Shown: piece by piece, positions 35,346 through 44,509 of the stretch
How positions within the stretch are numbered: the first letter of the stretch is position 1
Layout: each line of letters begins with the position of its first letter
Origin: JAPOUP01 sp026708635
GTDB taxonomy: Bacteria > Pseudomonadota > Alphaproteobacteria > Rhodobacterales > Rhodobacteraceae
Direction: 5' to 3'
NCBI GenBank assembly: GCA_965200115.1
Contig: OZ241336.1
Coordinates: 3,286,001-3,350,000, forward strand
DNA length: 64,000 nucleotides
Program-made: the position numbers and the translations under genes
The notes under the pieces: model-generated
Database searches by the model: none
The model's input: the letters and a program-made list of their open reading frames with translations, nothing else
What the model was told of the DNA's origin: nothing

Positions 35346-35579
35346 CTATCTGAATGTAAGGTTTTGGGGAGATTGCGCGGCCAGATCACTGACCAGGCCA
35401 AGGGGCGGCGCCATTTGCGGCATCATGGCGCGGCCTTTCGGCGACAGGGAACGACCGGTCGGCCGTCTGCCCATCGTCTGCATCCCGGGCTGACTCAAGC
35501 GTGGCATGGTTTTCAGGAGCGGTATTTCCCCTCGCCAATCCGCGCGCCACAGCGCTGCGTTCAGGTTCGGACGGAACAT
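35346..35579 (-). CDS. Uncharacterised small ORF between DUF1636 gene and importer
   Basis: 77 aa, overlapping the end of the DUF1636 gene by 19 bp and ending 17 bp before the binding-protein gene. It has no recognisable domain (NAALWRADWRGEIPLLKTMP near the start; Met/Pro/Gln-rich later). Its position within the run suggests it could be translated, but composition alone does not prove it. Confidence 0.3.
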   Translation of the reverse strand: MFRPNLNAALWRADWRGEIPLLKTMPRLSQPGMQTMGRRPTGRSLSPKGRAMMPQMAPPLGLVSDLAAQSPQNLTFR

Positions 35580-35998
35580 GCGGACATCGCCTCAAGCGAG
35601 GTTACGAGATCGGACGAGCTTCCGGGCGGGGGCAAGCGTCCGAGGATCCGCGCGCGCAGGGGTTCGGGTCGCGCCTCGCGCGGCAGAAACCCTTCCGGGG
35701 CCGCAAGATAAAGAGGGACTAGGTTTCCGAGCGCCTCGACATGGCCTGGCTCGGCGGCGTCCAGGTCTCCAAACATGTATGAGAACCTCCCTCTAGCGCT
35801 GAGTGACACGATGCATGAGCGCTTGCACTGGCTCATGCACCGCACGCCCCGCAGATCCAGCCAGGGATGCCGGAAAGCCCCGCCATGCGACAGGAACGCC
35901 CGGGCGAGACGCGCTCCTCCCCGGACATCCTTCCGGACGGCCTCGCGGCCGTCCCTGCAGGTCATGCAGAACGAAAGGATCGGCCGGTCGTGGCCCAT
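35561..35998 (-). CDS. DUF1636 metal-binding protein
   Basis: 145 aa, COG5469/DUF1636 family. Cysteines are arranged as FCMTCRDG near residue 11 and RGVRCMSQCKRSCIVSLSAR in the middle, followed by RFSYMFGDLDAAEPGHV and RPEPLRARILGRLPP, all typical of the family. Members are predicted to bind metal through these cysteines; no reaction is established. It is the first gene of a run into a NikABC-like importer. GGAG precedes the ATG, and a Zur-like palindrome begins 11 bases upstream. Confidence 0.75.
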   Translation of the reverse strand: MGHDRPILSFCMTCRDGREAVRKDVRGGARLARAFLSHGGAFRHPWLDLRGVRCMSQCKRSCIVSLSARGRFSYMFGDLDAAEPGHVEALGNLVPLYLAAPEGFLPREARPEPLRARILGRLPPPGSSSDLVTSLEAMSACSVRT

Positions 35999-36008
35999 TT
36001 CGGCTCCA

Positions 36009-36026
36009 ATGTAACGTTATAACATT
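36009..36026 (-). promoter_or_regulatory. Zur-like operator candidate
   Basis: ATGTAACGTTATAACATT. The right half TATAACA matches the TGTTATAATATAACA-type Zur consensus exactly and the left half TGTAAC matches partly (11 of 15 positions by eye). It lies 11-28 bases upstream of the DUF1636 start, where a repressor could block transcription. Confidence 0.4.
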
Positions 36027-36323
36027 CTATTCGGTATTTTCATCGGCTACCCTAGTCAAGGGGTGTATCCCAAATTTCTGCCTGACGAGTCCTTGAGGAC
36101 TCCGTTCGGGCCAGGAAGGATCGCCGCGGGGACGCGGCAAGGCACTATGACATCGATTGGGGCTTTCAGTCCCGTTCGTCAGCGAACTTCCCGGGCTCTG
36201 GAAGTCGGTATCGATCCGGATGTCACGGACACCGGACCTCCGCCGCGCGGGTCAATCGAGCGCCAACCCGGAAAGCTCCGCGGTTACGGAGCCCTCCCGC
36301 TTCATGCTGGCCGTATGCTCGCG
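36027..36323. other. Intergenic stretch between the DUF1636 gene and ctaD
   Basis: No gene is seen. A short perfect hairpin GAGTCC-TTGA-GGACTC lies at 36087-36102 without a T run; it could contribute to ending ctaD transcription. Confidence 0.4.
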
Positions 36324-37997
36324 TCAGTGCGCTTGTGCCCGGTCCCAGTCTGACTGCTTGGGCAGCGTCTCGAAAGTGTGCTCGGGCGGTGGACTGGGAA
36401 GGGTCCATTCAAGCGTATCCGCCCACTCATTCCAGTAGTTATTCTCGGTCACGCGACGTCCGTACAGAAGCGTGTAAACGATGATGCCGATGAACAGCAG
36501 GAATGAGGCGAACGAAAGGAACGCGCCCATACTCGAGATCTTGTTCCAGTAGGCGAACGCTTCTGGATAGTCGATGTAGCGTCGCGGCATTCCTTGGCGT
36601 CCAAGAAAGTGCTGCGGGAAAAACGTGATGTTTACGCCGACAAAGAACGTCCAGAACTGCAGTTTTCCGGCCCATTCCGGGTATTGGCGGCCGCTCATCT
36701 TTCCGATGTAGAAATACATGCCCGCGAAGATCGCGAAGACCGCTCCGATCGACATCACGTAGTGGAAATGCGCCACCACATAATAGGTGTCGTGGTAGGC
36801 CCGGTCCAGCGGCGCCTGCGCCAGAACGATTCCCGTCACGCCACCCACTGTGAACAGGAAGATAAATCCGATCGCGAAAAGCATCGGCGTTCTGAACTCG
36901 ACCGAGCCGCCCCACATCGTCGCTATCCAGGAGAAGATCTTGATGCCGGTCGGAACCGCGATGACCATGGTGGCGAGCATGAAATAAGACTGCTGGGTGA
37001 TGGACATGCCAACGGTGTACATGTGGTGCGCCCAGACGACGAAGCCAAGCGCGCCGATGGCGATCATCGCCCATACCATCGGTAGGTAACCAAAAACGGG
37101 TTTGCGGCTGAAAGTGGCTACCACATGACTGATTATGCCGAAGCCGGGTACGATGACTATGTATACTTCCGGATGGCCGAAGAACCAGAGGATATGCTGG
37201 TAAAGGACCGGATCTCCACCACCGGCGGGATCGAAAAAGGTGGTGCCGAAATTCCTGTCCGTCAGCAGCATCGTGATGGCGCCCGCCAGAACCGGCAGGC
37301 TTAGAAGAATCAGCCATGCGGTGACGAATATGGACCATGAGAAAAGCGGCACCTTGAACAGCGTCATCCCCGGGGCGCGCATATTCAGGAATGTGGTGAT
37401 CATGTTGATCGCGCCCAGAATTGATGATGCGCCCGAGAGGTGAACCGCGAAAATCGCAAGATCCATCGACCAGCCCTGTTCGGTGGTCGAGAGAGGCGCG
37501 TAGAGAACCCAACCAACACCCGAACCGCTCTGTCCGTTGCCCCCGGGAGCCAGCGCGGAGGCAATTCCCAGCGACACGCCGGCAACGAACATCCAGTACG
37601 ACAGGTTGTTCATGCGTGGAAAGGCCATGTCAGGGGCGCCGATCTGGAGCGGCATGAAGAAATTGCCGAATCCACCGAACAGTGCGGGAATGACCACAAA
37701 GAACATCATCAGGACGCCGTGGTACGTGATCATCACGTTCCAGAGGTGGCCGTTGGGTGTGCATTCCCGGCTCGCGTCCGCAATGAACCGGGCACCTTCA
37801 AGACACATGTACTGAACGCCCGGGTCCATAAGCTCCAGTCGCATGTAAAGCGTGAATGCGACCGAGATGAAGCCTGCGATGGCGGCCGTAAGTATGTAAA
37901 GGATGCCGATATCCTTGTGGTTCGTCGACATGAACCAGCGTACGAAGAAACCGGGTTTACCGTGGTGCTCGTGGCCATGAATGGCGGCGTCGGCCAT
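36324..37997 (-). CDS. ctaD: Cytochrome c oxidase subunit I
   Basis: Catalytic subunit (557 aa, 12 membrane helices) of an aa3-type oxidase that reduces O2 and pumps protons. Heme and copper ligands are seen in MITYHGVLMMFF, WFFGHPEVYIVIVPGFG with the following HH in VWAHHMYTVG, and HDTYYVVAHFHYVMSIG. Start at 37997 (MADAAIHGHEHHGKPGF) chosen because it matches the family; GGAGG-like bases precede it. ctaC, ctaB and ctaE are not adjacent, so subunit I is encoded apart from the rest of the usual cluster. Confidence 0.94.
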   Translation of the reverse strand: MADAAIHGHEHHGKPGFFVRWFMSTNHKDIGILYILTAAIAGFISVAFTLYMRLELMDPGVQYMCLEGARFIADASRECTPNGHLWNVMITYHGVLMMFFVVIPALFGGFGNFFMPLQIGAPDMAFPRMNNLSYWMFVAGVSLGIASALAPGGNGQSGSGVGWVLYAPLSTTEQGWSMDLAIFAVHLSGASSILGAINMITTFLNMRAPGMTLFKVPLFSWSIFVTAWLILLSLPVLAGAITMLLTDRNFGTTFFDPAGGGDPVLYQHILWFFGHPEVYIVIVPGFGIISHVVATFSRKPVFGYLPMVWAMIAIGALGFVVWAHHMYTVGMSITQQSYFMLATMVIAVPTGIKIFSWIATMWGGSVEFRTPMLFAIGFIFLFTVGGVTGIVLAQAPLDRAYHDTYYVVAHFHYVMSIGAVFAIFAGMYFYIGKMSGRQYPEWAGKLQFWTFFVGVNITFFPQHFLGRQGMPRRYIDYPEAFAYWNKISSMGAFLSFASFLLFIGIIVYTLLYGRRVTENNYWNEWADTLEWTLPSPPPEHTFETLPKQSDWDRAQAH

Positions 37998-38257
37998 GGG
38001 GGATGCCTCCCTTATCCCGATTGCGCTGTTATCCGTCGCACGACTCGTGCATGGAACCCGTCCCGTTCTAAAGCGTGGCGCCACTCAGGGCAACGCCGGA
38101 TGCCGGGCCGGAACCTATTGTCGCAGCCTGGCCCGCGCTCGACCCTATGGATTCCAGGCCGGCTGATCCGATTCGATATCGGAGTTACGGGGATGGCGTC
38201 CGGGCTGGATCGATCGGCTCGACCTGCCGTCGCCGTGAGGCGGGCCTGTCCGGCTCT

Positions 38258-38968
38258 TCAGCGTTGATCGCCATGCGGGGGAGGCATGGCCGTCTCGAGA
38301 GTGTTCCGGCGGGGAACGTGACTCCGGAAGATTTCATGGAAAGTCGTATGAAGCGCGGTGTCGACATCGGCGACGGTAATGGGGAAACCCAGGTCGACAA
38401 GGCTTGTCACGCCGTGCCCGCTGATGCCGCAGGGGACGATTCCCTCGTAATGGCTGAGGTCAGGTTCCACGTTTATCGACAGTCCATGATAGCTGATCCA
38501 CTTTCTCAACCGGATTCCGATGGCCGCTATCTTGTCCTCTCGGGGCAGGCCGTCCGGACCTCGGGGAAGTTCGGGCCGCACGACCCAGACGCCGACACGC
38601 CCGTCCCGGATCTGTCCGTCAACGTTGAACCTGTCGAGAGTGGCGATGATCCAGGTTTCCAGGCAGCGGACAAATCCACGTACGTCCCTGCCGCGTTTTC
38701 CCAGGTCCAGCATGACGTAGACGACACGCTGGCCGGGGCCATGGTAAGTATACTGGCCGCCTCGACCTGTCCTGTGGACCGGAAAGCGGTCAGGCGCGAT
38801 CAGGTCCGGAAGCCTCGCCGACGTGCCCGCGGTATATAGCGGTGGATGCTCGACCAGCCAGATAAGCTCCTCCGCGTGTCCGCGGGCGATCGCTTCGGCC
38901 CGCGTTTCCATTGCGGTTACGGCATCCGCATATCCGGTGAGTCCGTCGGCAACAATCCATTCGACCAT
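38258..38968 (-). CDS. lipB: Octanoyl-[ACP]:protein octanoyltransferase LipB
   Basis: 236 aa; transfers octanoyl from ACP to lipoyl domains in lipoate synthesis. Motifs: HPPLYTAGTSA, RTGRGGQYTYHGPGQRVVY, the catalytic Lys in EDKIAAIGIRL and the catalytic Cys in GIVPCGISGHGVTSL. The start at 38968 (MVEWIVADGLTGY) is the normal family N-terminus; an upstream frame extension is Arg-rich and unlikely. Confidence 0.92.
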   Translation of the reverse strand: MVEWIVADGLTGYADAVTAMETRAEAIARGHAEELIWLVEHPPLYTAGTSARLPDLIAPDRFPVHRTGRGGQYTYHGPGQRVVYVMLDLGKRGRDVRGFVRCLETWIIATLDRFNVDGQIRDGRVGVWVVRPELPRGPDGLPREDKIAAIGIRLRKWISYHGLSINVEPDLSHYEGIVPCGISGHGVTSLVDLGFPITVADVDTALHTTFHEIFRSHVPRRNTLETAMPPPHGDQR

Positions 38969-39509
38969 GCCAGACGGTTTGATCGAGTTGCGCCGCGAAG
39001 TCCAGCCATCGAACCGTCCAGGATGCCCGCGGCGCCCTTGCGCGGGGGATGGCACCGGGAGATCCAGCGCGGTTCACCGAGTGGCGTCGCGATATGGAAT
39101 CACGCCGGGTATCCGCGCCGATCGGGAGCGGATGCGAACCCGATCGCGGGGTGCTGGAACCTTATGCCCGTGCGATTGATGCCGGGCCCGACATATTTGC
39201 CCGGACGGCGAGGGTGCGGGTTTGAGATGGAAAGATGAGGGAATCCGACTCACATACGCCTACGTGGTATGCGGTGGCCGAGGGGACTTCGGTGCCGGTA
39301 GGAACGTTCGGGTACCTCGGATAATCCGAAAGACCCTTTCCGTGGCCCGTGGAGATCATCGGCTCCTAAACGGGGAAACGTCGGTGGTTCTTTGGGGTGC
39401 GGATCGCCTCCCACCACCGTCGCGCCCGTGTTGCCCGGGCCTGGACCGCCCAGAATCCACTTTTCAACGATAGGGTCTCCATCTATATTGGCCCTATCGA
39501 CTGTAAGGT
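38969..39509. other. Intergenic stretch before tRNA-Leu
   Basis: About 540 bases. I see no credible gene on either strand; open frames are short and basic. Confidence 0.45.
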
Positions 39510-39596
39510 GCGGTCGTGGCGGAATTGGTAGACGCGCAGCGTTGAGGTCGCTGTGGGATAATACCCGTGGAAGTTCGAGTCTTCTCGACCGCACCA
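39510..39596 (+). tRNA. tRNA-Leu (anticodon GAG)
   Basis: Acceptor stem GCGGTCG pairs with CGACCGC, followed by encoded ACCA. D-arm GCGGAATTGGTAGACGCG, anticodon stem CAGCG/CGCTG with loop TTGAGGT (anticodon GAG), long variable arm TGGGATAATACCCGT typical of class II tRNAs, and T-arm with TTCGAGT. It reads CUC/CUU leucine codons. Confidence 0.95.
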
Positions 39597-39756
39597 TAAA
39601 TCCGGAAGAATGGCTATTAAGCCGCCCGGGCTATTTCGGGTTCCGATTAAGCGCTTTTCGCAGTGCGGTGACCCGGTTCGGGAAATATCCTGTTTCCGCT
39701 CAGGGGGAAACCGGTATAGGGTCGCGCCCGGACGTCAATCACCCCCGGAGGAAACA

Positions 39757-40257
39757 ATGGAACGACCGACCCGACCCATCCCCCGCCTCACCGGACTGGC
39801 CGCCGTCCTCCTGCTCGTGGCGCTGGCGGCGGTGCCCGGCGCGCGGGCGTCATCGGCGGGCGTGACGGGGTGGGGTGCCTGCACGAACCTGGCGCAGTAT
39901 AACCACACCTTTCTGTACGTCTCGGACGGACCCAAGAGCGACAGGGTGTCGATCCAGGTCAGGCCCATTGGCTTTTACCTGGTCCAGTCCACTCAATACG
40001 GATCTTCCGACTTCTCCTTCTACCAAAACGAATATGACGTCTTTCTCGAGCTGCTGGAGGGCGTTAATGAAGGTTATGAGCGGGTCACGGAACAGTCCCT
40101 CGGACAGGTCAGCTACGATCCCAGACTCGACCTGGCGTTCGGGATCGAGGAGTTCACGGGCCTGAAGCCGAATACGCCCTACACGGCCGTCCAGCATGCC
40201 GGGAATCGGGACAAGCCCGTCTCAAGGATTTGCTTCAGGACGGCGGCGGATTCGTAG
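39757..40257 (+). CDS. Secreted protein of unknown function
   Basis: 166 aa. The N-terminus MERPTRPIPRLTGLAAVLLL continues VALAAVPGARA, a clear signal peptide with AxA cleavage site. The mature part begins SSAGVTGWGACTN and contains aromatic, acidic stretches such as FYQNEYDVFLELLEGVNEGY. No domain is recognised. GGAGGAAACA lies 5-14 bases before the ATG. It lies 160 bp after the tRNA-Leu. Its N-terminal style is like that of the two Calx-beta-like proteins, but the mature parts do not align by eye. Confidence 0.65.
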   Translation: MERPTRPIPRLTGLAAVLLLVALAAVPGARASSAGVTGWGACTNLAQYNHTFLYVSDGPKSDRVSIQVRPIGFYLVQSTQYGSSDFSFYQNEYDVFLELLEGVNEGYERVTEQSLGQVSYDPRLDLAFGIEEFTGLKPNTPYTAVQHAGNRDKPVSRICFRTAADS

Positions 40258-40446
40258 GCTGGCGGCTGATCCGGATATCGATGTCCGGGGGACGGTAAAT
40301 CAATTCGCCGCACCGGCCATCCGCCCTGACGATGGGTCGCACGGCATGGCCGTCTGACCGTTTCGCGGTCGGCGGGTGCCTCCGGCAAGGAAGTGAACCT
40401 TTCCGGACGTAGCCGCGAAACCCGCGGGAATCGCATCGCCCCGCCG

Positions 40447-40632
40447 TCACTGGCAGGGAACGCCGTCGGGTCCGCAGCCGGGCCCGGGATCGACCGGGAC
40501 GCCAAGCAGGTCGAAAGGATGGAACGGCAGCCCATGCGTCTGGCACGACGCCACCCAGAGGATGAGGAGAAGCGCCGCCACCTTGGCCCGGGCCATGCGG
40601 CTCCACGGGAGTATGGCCCCGGTGTGCTTCAT
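40447..40632 (-). CDS. Small putative lipoprotein
   Basis: 61 aa: a basic N-terminus (SRMARAKVAALLLILW) followed by the lipobox-like VASC and a short Pro/Gly-rich tail ending PDGVPCQ. This would be an outer- or inner-membrane-anchored lipopeptide of about 30 residues after processing. No family is known to me. It is divergent from the DUF2927-like gene downstream. Confidence 0.45.
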   Translation of the reverse strand: MKHTGAILPWSRMARAKVAALLLILWVASCQTHGLPFHPFDLLGVPVDPGPGCGPDGVPCQ

Positions 40633-40856
40633 GTCGCCAGTATAGGCGGGCCGTGCGGGTCGGTCAACGCGGGGCGGCGCGTGTCCGGAGTCCCGACCCG
40701 AAGGGCCGCGAGGAACGCCTCCGTCATGGCTGGCCCTCGGTGCAGGAGGCGGACGCGGTGCAGCGCCCCGCACAGGCCGGCGCCATCTTGACCGGCCCCA
40801 GTCGGCTCGGGCGGGGGTCACACCGGCGTTCCGATCGGGAAGGGAGGCGCGGAGCC

Positions 40857-41690
40857 ATGGGAACGCAGACGCTTGGCATGGCGGTCGGTGTCGCTTTGGC
40901 CGGTCTTTGTCTGGTGAGCCTCTCCGCCTCCTCCGCCCGAGGGAATGACGCGGTCGCGGTTGCCGCCCATATCCTGGAGACCCATTTCACGCAGGAGATT
41001 TCTCGCAGGTGGTACGGCGGGGAGACCTTCTGCCTGTTCGGTCCGCACCGGGACAAGAACGCCGGAGAGCGGTTCGGCCTGTTCCTTGGGGCGGTCAACC
41101 GGGCCTACGGCACCGACTTCAAGCTGACCGTGGCGAATGGGCACGACGGCTGTCCGGATTTCGCCGCGATATACGTCATGATCGGCCCGCCGGCCGGCCT
41201 CGGAACCCTTTCGGACATCCTGAAACGGTTGGAGGGCAGGTATCGTCCCGCGAATTTCGTCCATGACCTCGCCAGGGCGCGCGGGTTTACCCTTCGTGTC
41301 CGTGGCGATAGGCACCGCCAGTTCATCTACATCAACGACACGGTGCCGCCGGTCCGCAGCAACCCCGACCCGGTCAGCTCGATCATGATCGAGGAAACGG
41401 TGCACGCCCTGACGACGCTGGGTGACTTCGAGACGGATTCGATCATCTCCGTGCTAGGCGAGACGCTTGATGTCATTTACTATGACGACTGGTTCGACAG
41501 AAACCCCAAAGGCCTTTGTGCCGCGGACCTGATACTGCTTGAGATGCAGGTGGGCCGCACTCTGGGTCAGCTCAGCCGTCGGGGCAGGTCACTAGAGTGG
41601 CTGGACGAGCATTCGCGGGCACTCCACGAACTCACGCCAACATTGCGGACCGAACTGGCCCAGTTCACGGACGAAAGGTGTGGGGAGTAG
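40857..41690 (+). CDS. Secreted protein, DUF2927-like
   Basis: 277 aa. Signal peptide MGTQTLGMAVGVALAGLCLV with cleavage near SSARG. In the C-terminal half, SSIMIEETVHALTTLGDFET followed by SIISV and then LCAADLILLEMQVG resembles the E-E-x-x-Q-x-L...D-S-I-F...H-D-x-x-L-L pattern of DUF2927 proteins, secreted proteins common in alphaproteobacteria. Three internal cysteine sites occur. AGGGAGG lies about 12 bases before the ATG. Function is unknown. Confidence 0.65.
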   Translation: MGTQTLGMAVGVALAGLCLVSLSASSARGNDAVAVAAHILETHFTQEISRRWYGGETFCLFGPHRDKNAGERFGLFLGAVNRAYGTDFKLTVANGHDGCPDFAAIYVMIGPPAGLGTLSDILKRLEGRYRPANFVHDLARARGFTLRVRGDRHRQFIYINDTVPPVRSNPDPVSSIMIEETVHALTTLGDFETDSIISVLGETLDVIYYDDWFDRNPKGLCAADLILLEMQVGRTLGQLSRRGRSLEWLDEHSRALHELTPTLRTELAQFTDERCGE

Positions 41691-41709
41691 GGAGTGATCT
41701 TCGGCGGGC

Positions 41710-42273
41710 CTACTCGAAACCGCGGCTCAGCGCGGCCGCTCCCGTGCGGGCGATCTCGACCAGTCCGAGTGGGCGCATCAATTCCGCAAAAGCGTCGATC
41801 TTCTCGCTATTTCCGGTGATCTCGAATACAAAGCTCTCCAGTGTAGAGTCGACAACGTTTGCCCGGAATATCTCCGCGAGACGTAACGCCTCAATCCGGT
41901 CATTACCGACGCCAGAAACCTTTAGAAGCGCGAGTTCACGCTCAACTGACATGCCTTCGGCTGTCAGATCGTGAACCTCATGCACGGGTACTATACGTCC
42001 GAGTTGCGCGATGATCTGGTCAATTACACTCGGCGTTCCAATGGTTACAATCGTTATCCGGCTTAGATGTCCCTCGTGGTCGGTCTCGGCGACCGTCAAC
42101 GACTCGATGTTGTAGCCACGGCCAGAGAACAGTCCGATCACCCTGGCGAGAACTCCAGCCTCATTGTCCACAAGGATGGTCAGGGTGTGCCGTTCAATCG
42201 CTTCATCATTGTGGTCCCTCAGGTCATAGGCGGAACGCCTGGAAGCTCCTTTCTTGATTCTTAGAGACGACAT
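41710..42273 (-). CDS. ilvH: Acetolactate synthase small (regulatory) subunit
   Basis: 187 aa; regulatory subunit that gives valine feedback control to acetolactate synthase in branched-chain amino acid synthesis. The N-terminal ACT domain is seen as HTLTILVDNEAGVLARVIGL followed by FSGRGYNIESLTVAETD; the C-terminal domain has ELALLKVSG and ITGNSEKIDAFAELMRPLGL. It lies downstream of ilvB on the same strand, but 311 bp away, a larger gap than usual. Confidence 0.94.
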   Translation of the reverse strand: MSSLRIKKGASRRSAYDLRDHNDEAIERHTLTILVDNEAGVLARVIGLFSGRGYNIESLTVAETDHEGHLSRITIVTIGTPSVIDQIIAQLGRIVPVHEVHDLTAEGMSVERELALLKVSGVGNDRIEALRLAEIFRANVVDSTLESFVFEITGNSEKIDAFAELMRPLGLVEIARTGAAALSRGFE

Positions 42274-42584
42274 TGCGGTCTGGTCCTGGATTGGCGGGTT
42301 AGGGGATCTGTCCTGTCAATTGAGACAGATACATGGGGTGTGATCGCCAGGGCAAGCGTTAAGGTCACGAAAGCGGTTTGTCGGGCGGTTTCTTGAAAAC
42401 GGCCGTCGTTCATCGATCGCAATGGGCCGCGTCGGGTCGCGTTCCCTGTGTCCGGAGGATTCGGCGGTGGCGGTCAGGTCCAGGCCGGCCTGACTAAAGC
42501 GGATTCATTCCATTCTCTCAAGAAACGGATCTCAGTCGAACGCTTCCGATATCGTGTTTGGACGATCGCCGGGATCGGTTTCAG
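42274..42584 (-). other. 311-bp gap between ilvB and ilvH
   Basis: The large and small subunit genes are normally a few bases apart. I see no gene, tRNA or obvious terminator in the gap; it may hold a separate promoter for ilvH. Confidence 0.4.
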
Positions 42585-44345
42585 TTAGACCAACACCGCT
42601 CCCGAAGTCCCGATCGCTCCCTGCGTTGAAGCGTTCTCGCCCAATAGCATTTGGTTATGGGGCTCACCGGACGGTATCATCGGGAAGCAGTTCTCGTGCT
42701 TCTCGACAATGCAGTCGAATACGACAGGGCCATCATGGTTGAGCATTTCGGTTATCGCTTCATCGAGATCATTTGGGGAATCGCAGTAGATGCCCTTCGC
42801 GCCAAACGCATCGGCCAGTTTTATGAAATCCGGAAGCGCTTCCGACCACGAATGCGAATATCGCTCACCGTGCAGGAGTTCCTGCCACTGGCGGACCATG
42901 CCGAGTCGGTGATTGTTTAGGATGAACTGTTTGACGGGCAGGCGGTACTGTGCCGCCGTTCCCAGTTCCTGCATATTCATTAGCCAGCTAGCCTCGCCGG
43001 AGACATTGATGACAAGTGCGTCCGGGTGGGCTACCTGCACTCCGAGCGATGCCGGCAGGCCGTATCCCATCGTGCCCAGACCACCCGAGGTCATCCAGCG
43101 GTTCGGTTCGTTGATGCCCATATACTGCGCGGCCCACATCTGGTGCTGCCCGACGTCGGTACATATATATCGCTCCGGATGATCTTTGGTGAGGGCTTCC
43201 AACCGCGCGACCGCATGCTGTGGCTTGATCGATTTCTCATTTGACCTGTATGCGAGACAGTCGACCTTTCGCCATTCGTTGATCTGGTGCCACCAGTCCA
43301 GAACCTTCGCCGATGCCGTTCTGGATCCTCTATCTTTCCACAGGGCAAGCGTGTCAGCGAGTATATGGCCCGCGTCGCCGATGATGGGCACATCCACGTG
43401 GATCACCTTGTTTATCGAACTGGGATCGATATCGATATGCGCCTTACGCGATCCCGGCGAGAAATCCTGAACCCGGCCGGTAATCCGGTCGTCGAACCGG
43501 GCACCGACATTTATCATGACGTCACAGCCATACATCGCGAGATTGGCCTCGTAGAGCCCATGCATCCCGAGCATGCCCATCCAGTTTTTTCCGTTCGCCG
43601 GGTAGGATCCGAGTCCCATCAGTGTTGAGGTGACGGGAAACCCCGTGGCATCGACCAGGTCGCGCAATATGGTGCAGGCTTGGGGACCGGAGTTGATGAC
43701 ACCGCCACCGGTGTAGAAGATCGGGCGTTCCGCTTCCTCAATCAGTTCGACCAAACGCTCTATCAGCTTGGCGTCGCCCTTTATCTTCGGGGCGTAATGG
43801 CTAGTTCTGGTCCTGCCCGGTTCGGTATATTCCGCTGTGGCGAACTGTACGTCCTTTGGTATGTCGACCAGCACCGGGCCAGGACGGCCGGAAACCGCGA
43901 CATGGAAGGCCTGATGGATCGCGGCGCTGAGTTCGGCGGTATCCTTCACCAGCCAGTTATGTTTGGTGCAGGGCCGCGTGATTCCAACGGTGTCCGCTTC
44001 CTGAAACGCATCGTTTCCGATCATGAAGGTCGGGACCTGGCCAGTCAGCACGACAATGGGAACGGAATCCATCAACGCGTCCGTTATGCCGGTAACGGCG
44101 TTGGTGGCGCCAGGTCCGGAAGTCACGAGAACGACGCCGGGCTTTCCGGTTGACCGCGCGTAACCCTCGGCGGCGTGCACCGCACCCTGCTCGTGCCGCA
44201 CAAGGTAGTGGCGAATGTCGTTCTGGAGAAAGATTTCATCGTAGATCGGGAGCACGGCCCCCCCCGGGTACCCGAAAATCGTATCGACGCCCTGATCCTT
44301 GAGGGCTTGGACCACCATCTTGGCACCGCTCATTTGAAGCGACAT
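42585..44345 (-). CDS. ilvB: Acetolactate synthase large (catalytic) subunit
   Basis: 586-aa ThDP enzyme that condenses pyruvate (or pyruvate plus 2-ketobutyrate) to acetohydroxy acids. Features: FGYPGGAVLPIYDEI, catalytic Glu in VRHEQGAVHAAEGYARSTG, FAD region, and the ThDP motif NVSGEASWLMNMQELGTAAQ ending in NNHRLGMVRQWQE. In the ThDP motif the usual GDGS/GDGC reads SGEAS, a common form in AHAS. An attenuator-like hairpin lies 33-60 bases upstream. Confidence 0.94.
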   Translation of the reverse strand: MSLQMSGAKMVVQALKDQGVDTIFGYPGGAVLPIYDEIFLQNDIRHYLVRHEQGAVHAAEGYARSTGKPGVVLVTSGPGATNAVTGITDALMDSVPIVVLTGQVPTFMIGNDAFQEADTVGITRPCTKHNWLVKDTAELSAAIHQAFHVAVSGRPGPVLVDIPKDVQFATAEYTEPGRTRTSHYAPKIKGDAKLIERLVELIEEAERPIFYTGGGVINSGPQACTILRDLVDATGFPVTSTLMGLGSYPANGKNWMGMLGMHGLYEANLAMYGCDVMINVGARFDDRITGRVQDFSPGSRKAHIDIDPSSINKVIHVDVPIIGDAGHILADTLALWKDRGSRTASAKVLDWWHQINEWRKVDCLAYRSNEKSIKPQHAVARLEALTKDHPERYICTDVGQHQMWAAQYMGINEPNRWMTSGGLGTMGYGLPASLGVQVAHPDALVINVSGEASWLMNMQELGTAAQYRLPVKQFILNNHRLGMVRQWQELLHGERYSHSWSEALPDFIKLADAFGAKGIYCDSPNDLDEAITEMLNHDGPVVFDCIVEKHENCFPMIPSGEPHNQMLLGENASTQGAIGTSGAVLV

Positions 44346-44377
44346 TTCGCAGCTCCGTCTGTCTCGTCGGTTCGCAC

Positions 44378-44405
44378 AAAAAAACCCCCGTTATCGATCC
44401 GGGGG
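44378..44405 (-). terminator. Attenuator-like terminator upstream of ilvB
   Basis: On the minus strand CCCCCG, loop of 9, CGGGGG, then seven T, ending 33 bases before the ilvB ATG. The position between a presumed leader and the start codon is that of transcription attenuation, as known for branched-chain operons. A clear leader peptide rich in Ile, Leu or Val is not visible; the nearest short ORF reads MKPVFVMT. It could instead end transcription from upstream. Confidence 0.65.
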
Positions 44406-44509
44406 CGAGTGGAGCGGAAAACGTTTCGGTTCACCTATCCATTCTCCCGTTTCATGTCATGACAAATACAGGTTTCATCCACTCATTCCGTAATTTATCG
44501 AAGAAATCC

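Noticed and set aside
44434..44460. Short ORF MKPVFVMT as an ilv leader peptide
   Set aside because: Only two Val and no Ile or Leu run; too weak to call a leader.
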